Assembly: GCF_900114345.1 (NCBI RefSeq)
Contig: NZ_FOZJ01000003.1
Location: forward strand, 496,001-560,000
Origin: Microbacterium sp. cf046
GTDB lineage: Bacteria; Actinomycetota; Actinomycetes; Actinomycetales; Microbacteriaceae
Reading direction: 5' to 3'
Length of the DNA: 64,000 nucleotides
The notes beneath the pieces are model-generated. The model was not told where the DNA came from. It saw only the letters and a list, made by a program, of their open reading frames with translations, and did no database searches. The translations under genes and the position numbers were made by a program. Positions 49,593-57,476 of this stretch are shown here, piece after piece (position 1 is the stretch's first letter; every line of letters begins with the position of its first letter).

Positions 49593-51460
49593 CCGCTGTC
49601 GAAGTCCCCACCAGCATCCCCACCAAGGCGGTGCGTGCGGATCACCTCTTCCGCAGACTGATGCGTCGCCCGCTCGCCGTCATCTCCCTGCTCTTTCTCG
49701 CGTTCGTGCTGTTGATCGCTATCTTCGGTCCGTTGATCGCCCCATACGACCCGAACCTCGCGTCGCTGCAGCTGATCCTCGCGCCGCCCAGCCCCGAGCA
49801 TCTGCTCGGCGGTGACAGTGCCGGCCGCGACGTCCTGTCCCGGCTGCTCTTTGCGACGCGCGTGAGCGTGGCGGCGGCGATCCTGGCCGTGATGGTCTCT
49901 CTCATCCTGGGTGTCGGATCGGGCTTGCTCGCCGGCTACTACCAGGGTTGGTTCGACAACGTGTCGTCGTGGTTCATCACTCTGGTGATGGCACTGCCCG
50001 GCATGGTCGTGCTTCTGGCCGCTCGCACCGTCATCGGCCCATCGGTCTGGTACGCCATGGTGATCGTGGGCATCCTGCTCACTCCGGCCTATTTCCGGCT
50101 CGTCTACACGATGGTCACAGCCACCAGATCCGAGCTCTACGTCGATGCCGCCCGGGTTTCCGGTCTCGGTGATGCGCGGATCGTCGGCCGTCACATCCTG
50201 TCGGTCGTCCGCGCTCCCGTCATCATCCAGACCGCGGTTGTGGCGATCATCGCGATCGGCATTCAGGCGGGGCTGGAATTCCTGGGTCTCGGTGACACCT
50301 CCGTACCCACCTGGGGTGGGATGCTGAATGACGCGTTCTCGAAGATCTACCAGGCGCCGCTCCTCATGCTGTGGCCCTCGCTCGCGATCGGCCTCACGAG
50401 CATCGCGCTGATGCTGCTCGCGAATGCGATGCGAGATGTGCTCGAGCGCACGGTCGTCGTGCGTCGCAAGCGCCGCCGCGCGGTGACCACCCGCACCGGC
50501 TCGGTCGCCGCTGTCACCATGGCCACCAGCGTCGCCGACCTCGGCGACGACGTCGACATCGTCACCCTCGAAGGTGAGCCGATCCGGCATGACGACGACG
50601 AGCAGGCATCTGCCCGCTCGGTCGAGGTCGTGCTCAGCGTGAAGGATCTGCGCGTCGGCTACGGCCAGAGCGACGGGTCGACGCTCGAGGTCGTGCACGG
50701 AGTTTCGCTCGACATCCGCAAGGGCGAGGTCCACGGCCTGATCGGCGAGTCCGGTTCGGGCAAGTCGCAGACCGCGTTCGCCGTGCTCGGCCTGCTGCCC
50801 AAGGGCGGCAGTGTCACCGGCGGCACCATCGACTACGAAGGCATCCGCCTGGAGGGCGGGTCCGAGGCCGACTACCGCGGCATCCGCGGCAAGCGGATCT
50901 CGTACATTCCCCAGGAGCCGATGAGCAACCTCGACCCGTCGTTCACGATCGGCAGTCAGCTCACTGAACCGCTACGCGTCGGGCTGGGCATGAGCAAGGC
51001 GGAAGCGCGCGACAAGGCTCTTTCGCTGCTGGAGCGGGTCGGCATCCCGAACCCGGTTCGCACGTTCAAGGCGTACCCGTTCGAGGTCTCGGGCGGTATG
51101 GCACAGCGCGTGCTGATCGCGGGGGCGGTCTCGACCGACCCCGACCTGATCATCGCCGACGAGCCCACAACCGCGCTCGATGTCACGGTGCAGGCAGAGG
51201 TGCTCGATCTGCTTCGCGACCTGCAGGCGGAGCGCCACATGGCGATGCTCCTGGTGACGCACAACTTCGGCGTCGTCGCCGACCTGTGCGATCGGGTCAC
51301 CGTCATGCAGTCCGGTCTGTTCGTCGAGACCGGTCCGGTGCGGGCGATCTTCCAGCGCCCCGAGCACCCGTACACGAAGTCGCTGCTCGCGTCGATACTC
51401 GATGAGGGCCCCGCACGCCCGCCGCTGGTCGGCGCCGCAACCAAGGGAGGTCTGTCATGA
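49589..51460 (+). CDS. fused DppC-type permease and DppD-type ATPase
   Basis: A 623-residue fusion. Residues 1-290 are the DppC permease, with six helices, LLGGDSAGRDVLSRLLF and the EAA loop ELYVDAARVSGLGDARIVGRHIL (outline). A basic and acidic linker (about 295-345) leads to an ATPase domain with Walker A GESGSGKSQT, signature VSGGMAQRV, Walker B IIADEPTTALD and the C-terminal HPYTKSLLASIL oligopeptide motif. Usually these are separate genes. The second ATPase follows with a 4-base overlap, so the transporter would contain two different nucleotide-binding domains, one tethered to the channel. Confidence 0.93.
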   Translation: MTAVEVPTSIPTKAVRADHLFRRLMRRPLAVISLLFLAFVLLIAIFGPLIAPYDPNLASLQLILAPPSPEHLLGGDSAGRDVLSRLLFATRVSVAAAILAVMVSLILGVGSGLLAGYYQGWFDNVSSWFITLVMALPGMVVLLAARTVIGPSVWYAMVIVGILLTPAYFRLVYTMVTATRSELYVDAARVSGLGDARIVGRHILSVVRAPVIIQTAVVAIIAIGIQAGLEFLGLGDTSVPTWGGMLNDAFSKIYQAPLLMLWPSLAIGLTSIALMLLANAMRDVLERTVVVRRKRRRAVTTRTGSVAAVTMATSVADLGDDVDIVTLEGEPIRHDDDEQASARSVEVVLSVKDLRVGYGQSDGSTLEVVHGVSLDIRKGEVHGLIGESGSGKSQTAFAVLGLLPKGGSVTGGTIDYEGIRLEGGSEADYRGIRGKRISYIPQEPMSNLDPSFTIGSQLTEPLRVGLGMSKAEARDKALSLLERVGIPNPVRTFKAYPFEVSGGMAQRVLIAGAVSTDPDLIIADEPTTALDVTVQAEVLDLLRDLQAERHMAMLLVTHNFGVVADLCDRVTVMQSGLFVETGPVRAIFQRPEHPYTKSLLASILDEGPARPPLVGAATKGGLS

Positions 51461-52299
51461 CCGAATCGCTGCTGACCGTCGACGACCTCGTCGTCGAGTA
51501 CCCCGGCAAGGGCTTCCGTGCCAAGCCGTTCCAGGCCCTGAAGGGGGTCTCGATCGACATCAAGCCCGGCGAGACCCTCGGCCTGGTCGGCGAGTCCGGC
51601 TCGGGCAAGACGACACTCGGTCGCGCGGTGCTGGGCCTCGCCCCCGTCACCGACGGGAAGATCACCTACGCCGGCAAGGACATCAGCCACCTGCACCGCA
51701 GGGAGCGCCGCGCGCTCAGCTCCGAGATCCAGGTCGTGTTCCAGGACCCGTACTCGTCGCTGAATCCGTCCTTGACGATCGAGCAGATCCTCGCCGAGCC
51801 GCTCCAGGCGCGCGGCGTTGCCGGCGCGACCGCCAAGGCCCGGGTGCGTGAACTGCTGGATCAGGTCGGGCTCCCCGCCGACGCCCGCAGCCGCCTTCCC
51901 CGAGAGTTCTCGGGCGGGCAGCGCCAGCGCATCGCGATCGCGCGAGCGCTCGCCCTGGACCCGAAGCTGATCGTCTGCGACGAGCCCGTTTCGGCACTGG
52001 ACCTGTCGACGCAGGAGCGCGTCCTGGACCTGTTCATCGAGATCCAGGAGCGTACCGGTGTCGCATACCTGTTCATCACCCACGACCTCGCCGTCGTGCG
52101 CCACATCAGCCACCGCGTGGCCGTGATGTACCGCGGGGAGATCGTCGAGAACGGCGACGGCGACCAGGTGACCTCGCGCCCGGTCCACCCGTACACCCAG
52201 CGGCTGTTCATGGCCTCCCCGGTGCCCGACCCCGACAAGCAGGAGGTGCGCCGCATCGAGCGGCGTGCGCTCCTGGACGCCGAAAGCACCGCAGCCTGA
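51457..52299 (+). CDS. ABC transporter ATP-binding protein (DppF/OppF type)
   Basis: A 280-residue ATPase with Walker A VGESGSGKTTLGRAV, Q-loop VFQDPYSSLNPSLT, signature FSGGQRQRIAIARAL, Walker B LIVCDEPVSALD and the HPYTQRLFMASPVPDP oligopeptide-transporter tail. It pairs with the ATPase domain of the fused gene. It overlaps that gene by four bases. The gap to the GH3 gene is 85 bases. Confidence 0.95.
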   Translation: MTESLLTVDDLVVEYPGKGFRAKPFQALKGVSIDIKPGETLGLVGESGSGKTTLGRAVLGLAPVTDGKITYAGKDISHLHRRERRALSSEIQVVFQDPYSSLNPSLTIEQILAEPLQARGVAGATAKARVRELLDQVGLPADARSRLPREFSGGQRQRIAIARALALDPKLIVCDEPVSALDLSTQERVLDLFIEIQERTGVAYLFITHDLAVVRHISHRVAVMYRGEIVENGDGDQVTSRPVHPYTQRLFMASPVPDPDKQEVRRIERRALLDAESTAA

Positions 52300-52384
52300 C
52301 GCACCGCTGACGCATCCGCATCGATCGAACCTCCCGACGGCACTGCCGCCGGTCACTCTGCCACGCTCACGAAGGGCTCTTCCG

Positions 52385-54802
52385 TTGACCTCTGCAACCG
52401 ACCACCTCCAGCCGCTGCTGGCGACGCTGACCCTCGAGGAGAAGGTCTCGCTCATCCAGGGCGCCGACTTCTGGACGACGGTCCCGCTGCCCTCGATCGG
52501 GCTTCGTGCGATGACCCTCTCCGACGGGCCCGCGGGCGTGCGGGGTCCCCGGTGGGATGAGCGCGAGCCGTCGCTGAACCTGCCGTCCGGTTCCGCCCTC
52601 GGTGCGTCATGGGACGTCGAGCTCGCCTACCGGTACGGCGCGGCCGCGGCATCCGAGGCGCGTCGCAAGGATGTCGACGTCGTCCTCGGCCCGACGATCA
52701 ACCTGCACCGCTCCCCGCTGGGCGGCCGTCACTTCGAGTGCTTCAGCGAGGATCCCGAGCTGAGCGCGGAGCTCGCCGCCGCATACGTCGGCGGACTGCA
52801 GGACAACGGAGTCGCGGCGACCCCGAAGCACTACGTCGCCAACGACTCCGAGACCGACCGGTTCACGGTCGATGTCCGACCGACCGACCGTGCGCTCCGC
52901 GAGCTGTATCTCGCCCCGTTCGAGCGGGCGGTGGATGCCGGCGCCTGGGCGCTCATGAGCGCGTACAACGCGGTCGACGGCGTGACGATGACCGAGAACG
53001 ACCTGCTCGAAGACCCGCTGAACTCGGAGTGGGGCTTCGACGGCGTCGTGATCTCGGACTGGACCGCCGTGCGCAGCCTCGGCTCGATCCCTGCCGCGCA
53101 GGACCTTGCGATGCCCGGCCCGGCGCCGGCATGGTCGGAGCTCGTCGACGCGGTCCGTGACGGGCGCGTGCAGGAAGCGGACATCGATCGCAAGGTGCTG
53201 CGGCTGCTGCTGCTGGCCGAGCGGGTCGGAGCGCTGGGCGACTCGGTCGCGCAGACCCCCAGCCCGATCGACGGCGTGGCCCTCGCCCACGAGGCCGCCG
53301 TCGAGGGGGCCGTGCTGCTCAGCAACGACGGGCTGCTGCCCCTCGCCGCCGCGTCGGTCGCGAGCATCGCGATGATCGGCCACAACGCCCGCGAAGCCCG
53401 CACCCAGGGCGGTGGAAGTGCGACCGTGCTCCCCGAGCGTGTGATCTCCCCGCTGGACGCGATCCGTCACGCGGTGCCCGGCGCCGAGGTGTCGTATTCG
53501 CTCGGCGCCGTCGTGCAGGACGGGGTCGCCCCACTCCCGCTCGAGCACATGACCAATCCGCGCACCGGTCGGCCCGGACTGACCTCCACGTTCGTCGATG
53601 CGGACGGCGCCGAGCTGTTCAGCGAGGACCGGCGCTCCAGTGCGCTCGTGTGGTTCGGCGGCGATGCGCCGGTCGCCACGGCGGACCGCCTGGTGCTGCA
53701 CACCACGTACACGCCGGAGGAGACCGGCACGATCCTCCTCGGCTTCGCCGGCGCGAACCACGGCCGCCTCTTCGTGGACGGCGAGCTGGTCGTCGATGAC
53801 AAGCCCGTGATCGAAGGCACCGATCTCGGTGCCGCGTTCCTGAACCCGCCGTCGCTCACGGCCGCCATCGAGGCGACCGCGGGGGAGCCGATCGACATCC
53901 GTGCAGAGTTCACCCTCGGCGGCGTCGACTCGCCCCTGGTCGGAGTGCTCAGCGCGACGCTCGGCATCGCGCCCGATGATTCCGACCCCGACGGACTCAT
54001 CGCCGCCGCCGCTGCCGCGGCCGCGGCATCCGAGATCGCCGTCGTGGTGGTCGGCACCAACTCGAAGGTGGAGTCCGAGGGATACGACCGCGAGGACCTC
54101 GACCTGCCTGGTCGGCAGGACGACCTGGTGCGCGCGGTCGCCGCGGCCAACCCCCGCACCATCGTGATCGTCAACGCCGGCTCGCCGGTGGCGCTGCCGT
54201 GGGCGGACGAGGTCGCCGCGATCGTGCTCGGCTACTTCGGCGGCCAGGAGTTCGGCACGGCGATGGCAGACATCCTCACCGGCGTGAACGAGCCCGGCGG
54301 CCGGCTGCCCACGACGTGGCCGGAAGCGCTCGGCGACGTGCCGGTCACGGATGTGACGCCTGCCGACGGCGTGCTCACCTACGACGAGGGCATCCACATC
54401 GGCTACCGCGCGTGGCTGAACGCCGGCACGGCCCCCGCCTTCGCCTTCGGACACGGCCTGGGCTACACGCAGTGGTCGTGGGACTCGGCCGTCGCCGACG
54501 CCGACGGCTATGCCGTCACGGTGACGGTGACGAATACGGGCGACCGAGCGGGCAAGCAGGTCGTCCAGGTCTACGCCGAGCGCGCCGATTCGTCCGTCGA
54601 GCGGCCGGTGCGCTGGCTCGTCGGATTCGCGGCGGTCCGCGCGGAAGCGGGCGAGACCGTCGAGGTCTCGATCCCCGTCCCGGCCCGGAGGCTGGCGCAC
54701 TGGGACGGCGAATGGGTGGTGGAGCCGGGCGCGTACACGCTCCGAGCCGGCGCATCGGTGGCAGACCTGCCCCTCGACGTGGGATGGACGGTGGACGCTT
54801 GA
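52385..54802 (+). CDS. GH3 glycoside hydrolase with PA14-like insertion
   Basis: An 805-residue beta-glycosidase of GH3 (beta-glucosidase, xylosidase or arabinofuranosidase). The N-terminal TIM barrel carries nucleophile D225 in GVVISDWTAVRS, with TPKHYVANDSETDR and GPTINLHRSPLGGRHFE upstream. A PA14-like domain is inserted at about 395-520 (TGTILLGFAGANHGRLFVDG), then the second domain with VVVVGTNSKVESEGYDREDL and a C-terminal FnIII-like domain. There is no signal peptide, so it acts on imported sugars. The only usable start is a TTG at 52385, with AAGGG nine bases upstream; no in-frame ATG or GTG lies near. Confidence 0.93.
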   Translation: MTSATDHLQPLLATLTLEEKVSLIQGADFWTTVPLPSIGLRAMTLSDGPAGVRGPRWDEREPSLNLPSGSALGASWDVELAYRYGAAAASEARRKDVDVVLGPTINLHRSPLGGRHFECFSEDPELSAELAAAYVGGLQDNGVAATPKHYVANDSETDRFTVDVRPTDRALRELYLAPFERAVDAGAWALMSAYNAVDGVTMTENDLLEDPLNSEWGFDGVVISDWTAVRSLGSIPAAQDLAMPGPAPAWSELVDAVRDGRVQEADIDRKVLRLLLLAERVGALGDSVAQTPSPIDGVALAHEAAVEGAVLLSNDGLLPLAAASVASIAMIGHNAREARTQGGGSATVLPERVISPLDAIRHAVPGAEVSYSLGAVVQDGVAPLPLEHMTNPRTGRPGLTSTFVDADGAELFSEDRRSSALVWFGGDAPVATADRLVLHTTYTPEETGTILLGFAGANHGRLFVDGELVVDDKPVIEGTDLGAAFLNPPSLTAAIEATAGEPIDIRAEFTLGGVDSPLVGVLSATLGIAPDDSDPDGLIAAAAAAAAASEIAVVVVGTNSKVESEGYDREDLDLPGRQDDLVRAVAAANPRTIVIVNAGSPVALPWADEVAAIVLGYFGGQEFGTAMADILTGVNEPGGRLPTTWPEALGDVPVTDVTPADGVLTYDEGIHIGYRAWLNAGTAPAFAFGHGLGYTQWSWDSAVADADGYAVTVTVTNTGDRAGKQVVQVYAERADSSVERPVRWLVGFAAVRAEAGETVEVSIPVPARRLAHWDGEWVVEPGAYTLRAGASVADLPLDVGWTVDA

Positions 54803-55932
54803 GCCTCAGTCCGCTGTCCGGCCTCGCCGCCGGGGTCGCCGACGATCGCCTCGCGCGGATCGTCGAGCGACTGGACGACATGCTCGGAGGCGACCCCGAC
54901 CTTTCCTTCCAGGTCGCCGCCTACCACGACGGCGCGCTCGTGCTCGATGCCGTGGGGGGTCCGCACCTCGAGTCCGACTCCGTGATGGTGCCGTTCTCGG
55001 TCACCAAGAACACGATCGGGCTCACGGTCGGCCTGCTGATCGAGCGGGGTCTGCTCGACCTCGACGCGCCGGTCGCGCAGTACTGGCCCGAATTCGCGGT
55101 GAAGGGCAAGCACGCCGTGACCGTGCGTCAGCTTCTGTCGCATCAGGCGGGTCTGCCTCAGGCGACGCCGTCGCTGAGCTGGGGCGAACTGCTCGACGAT
55201 CATGCGGCCGCCGAGCGCCTCGCGCAGAGCCGACCGTTCTGGCAGCCGGGCAGTGCATTCGGGTATCACGCGATCACGATCGGCAACCTCGCAACGGAAC
55301 TCGTCTTCCGAGTCACGGGTCTGACGCTGCGCGAGTACTACGAACGAGAGCTGCGCGCGCCGCTCGAGGTCGACTTCCATCTGGGGCTGCGCCGCGACCA
55401 GGAGCACCGCCTCGCACCGGTGCTCCCGATGATCCGTCCGGTCTCCGACGGCTCCACGATCTACGGCTCGGCGCTGGGTCCGGTGGTGTTCACGATGGCG
55501 GGACCCCCCGTCGACTTCGCCAACGACCCGGTCAGCTGGCGGTTCGGCCATCCCGCAGGGTCGGGGACCGGCACGGCTCGCGGACTCGCTCGCCTCTTCG
55601 CCGCGACCGTCACAGGGGTCGACGGCGCCGCCCCGGTGCTGAGCGCCGACACCGTCGAGATCATCGGCCAGCAGCAGGTGCGGGGCTACGACGAGGTGCT
55701 CGGTCAGCCCGGTCGCGCGCACTCGATCGTCTTCCAGAAGCCGACGGCGTCGATGGCCTTCGGCGGCCCCCGCGCCTTCGGGCACGACGGCGCGGCCGGT
55801 GCGTTCGCGAGCGTCGACCCCGACACCGGAGTCGCGTTCGCGTACACGATCGCGCGAGGACCCTGGCCCGGCGGCGGCGACCCCCGCGCCGTCGCGCTCG
55901 CCGCCGACCTCGGCACCCTGTTCGCCTCCTGA
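54784..55932 (+). CDS. serine hydrolase, beta-lactamase/esterase EstB family
   Basis: A 382-residue cytoplasmic serine hydrolase of the class-C beta-lactamase fold. The Ser-x-x-Lys motif is S72-V-T-K75 in PFSVTKNTIGL, and the Tyr motif is GYHAIT, in place of YxN. In glycan operons such proteins probably act as deacylating esterases, but a peptidase role is possible. The start is ambiguous: an ATG at 54784 is in frame and overlaps GH3 by 19 bases, while a TTG at 54799 overlaps it by four bases in the style of this operon. Confidence 0.88.
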   Translation: MDGGRLSLSPLSGLAAGVADDRLARIVERLDDMLGGDPDLSFQVAAYHDGALVLDAVGGPHLESDSVMVPFSVTKNTIGLTVGLLIERGLLDLDAPVAQYWPEFAVKGKHAVTVRQLLSHQAGLPQATPSLSWGELLDDHAAAERLAQSRPFWQPGSAFGYHAITIGNLATELVFRVTGLTLREYYERELRAPLEVDFHLGLRRDQEHRLAPVLPMIRPVSDGSTIYGSALGPVVFTMAGPPVDFANDPVSWRFGHPAGSGTGTARGLARLFAATVTGVDGAAPVLSADTVEIIGQQQVRGYDEVLGQPGRAHSIVFQKPTASMAFGGPRAFGHDGAAGAFASVDPDTGVAFAYTIARGPWPGGGDPRAVALAADLGTLFAS

Positions 55933-55961
55933 TCCCGCTCCACGACGAAGGAACCGCTTTC

Positions 55962-57476
55962 ATGACCACGCTCTTCAACCCCGTCCTGAACGGCTTCCAC
56001 CCCGACCCGAGCGTCGTCCGCGTGGGCGACGAGTGGTTCCTGGCCACCTCGAGTTTCGAGTACCTGCCCGGCATCCCGATCCACCGCTCTCGCGACTTCG
56101 AGACCTGGGAGCTCATCGGACATGTCGGCGCCCTGCCCGAGACATTCGGCATCGCCGACGTTCCGACCGCCGGCGGCGTCTGGGCGCCGACGATCCGGCA
56201 CCACGACGGCGTGTTCCACCTCGTGATCACGATCGCCATGGGGCGCGGGATGCTGCACTTCACCGCCGCGGATGCCGCGGGACCCTGGAGCGACGGCGAC
56301 CTCATCCTGAGCGTAGACGGATCGGGCAGCGTCAACGGCATCGACCCCGACATCGCGTGGGATGCGGCCGGCAACGCGTACGTGACGTACTCGGGGCTGA
56401 TCCTGGACGGCCCCGGCATCGGCACGCATCTGGGCATCCTGCAGGTGAAGGTCGACCTCGAGAACCACATCGCCCTCGAGGAGCCGCGCTCACTGTGGTC
56501 GGGCACGGGAGGACAATTCCCCGAAGCCCCGCATCTCTACGAGGTGGACGGCACCTGGTACCTGATGATCGCCGAGGGCGGCACCGAGCGAGGCCACGGC
56601 ATCAGCATCGCCCGCAGCGCGAGTCCGGAGGGCCCATTCGAGACCGCGCCGCAGAACCCCCTGGTCTCGGCCCGCTCGACGATCCGACCCGTGCAGAACA
56701 CCGGCCACGGCGACCTCGTCGTCGGCCCCGACGGCGAGTGGTTCTGCATCATGCTCGGCGTGCGCCCTCGCAGCATGACGCGCGCGTTCTCGGCCCTCGG
56801 TCGCGAGACGTTCGTCAGCCCCGTCCACTGGCAGGCCGACGGCTGGCCGACGATCGACCCTGTGCTGCTGAACCCGCGACCGGGCACGCGCGTCGAGGTC
56901 GACTTCTCGGCCGACGGCGACCTCGACGGCGAGTGGCTCGCGATCCGCCGGCCCATCGCCGAGATCGCCGATCCCGCCGCGCGACCCGGGTGGCTCACGC
57001 TCCACGGCGACGGCTCGACGCTCGACGACTCGCACCCCGTCTTCCTCGGACGTCGCCAGGAGCACCTCACCAACCGCGTCACGGTCACCGTGGATGCCTC
57101 GGCCGGTGTCGGCGGCATCGGGGTGCGCTACGACGAGCGATTCCATGTCGAGGTCGAGGCCGGCGCGGGTGTCGTCACGGCACGTGCCGTGCTCGGCGGC
57201 CTGCGCCAGGAGTGGACCCTGCCGTACAGCGGGGATGTGCTGGATCTGCACATCGATTCCCTCAAGCCGGAAGCCGGCATCGGCTTCGTGAGCACGAGCG
57301 ACGTGTTCCACCTCGCCGCCACGATCGACGGAGAACGGGTCGAGCTCGGCGAAGTCGACGGGCGCTTCCTGTCGTCCGAGACGACCGAGTCCTTCACCGG
57401 ACGAGTGATCGGGCTGTACGCCGTGACCGGCGATGTATCGTTTCAGTCCTGGATCGCCGAAGGGAACGACGAGTGA
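55962..57476 (+). CDS. GH43 beta-xylosidase/alpha-arabinofuranosidase
   Basis: A 504-residue enzyme with a five-bladed beta-propeller (about 1-300) and a C-terminal beta-sandwich. The catalytic residues are visible: Asp base in GFHPDPSVVRVGDEW, pKa-adjusting Asp in NGIDPDIAWD and acid Glu in PEAPHLYEVDG. It removes xylose or arabinose from oligosaccharides. GAAGGA precedes the ATG at 55962. Its stop overlaps the GH78 start by four bases (GTGA), so the two are co-translated. It has no signal peptide. Confidence 0.94.
   Translation: MTTLFNPVLNGFHPDPSVVRVGDEWFLATSSFEYLPGIPIHRSRDFETWELIGHVGALPETFGIADVPTAGGVWAPTIRHHDGVFHLVITIAMGRGMLHFTAADAAGPWSDGDLILSVDGSGSVNGIDPDIAWDAAGNAYVTYSGLILDGPGIGTHLGILQVKVDLENHIALEEPRSLWSGTGGQFPEAPHLYEVDGTWYLMIAEGGTERGHGISIARSASPEGPFETAPQNPLVSARSTIRPVQNTGHGDLVVGPDGEWFCIMLGVRPRSMTRAFSALGRETFVSPVHWQADGWPTIDPVLLNPRPGTRVEVDFSADGDLDGEWLAIRRPIAEIADPAARPGWLTLHGDGSTLDDSHPVFLGRRQEHLTNRVTVTVDASAGVGGIGVRYDERFHVEVEAGAGVVTARAVLGGLRQEWTLPYSGDVLDLHIDSLKPEAGIGFVSTSDVFHLAATIDGERVELGEVDGRFLSSETTESFTGRVIGLYAVTGDVSFQSWIAEGNDE

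Noticed and set aside
55799..57472. Long open frame upstream of and continuous with the GH78 gene, giving 1495 residues
   Set aside because: The upstream part is an Arg-rich shadow of the serine hydrolase and GH43 genes. The GH78 family start fits the GTG at 57473 with its 4-base overlap.
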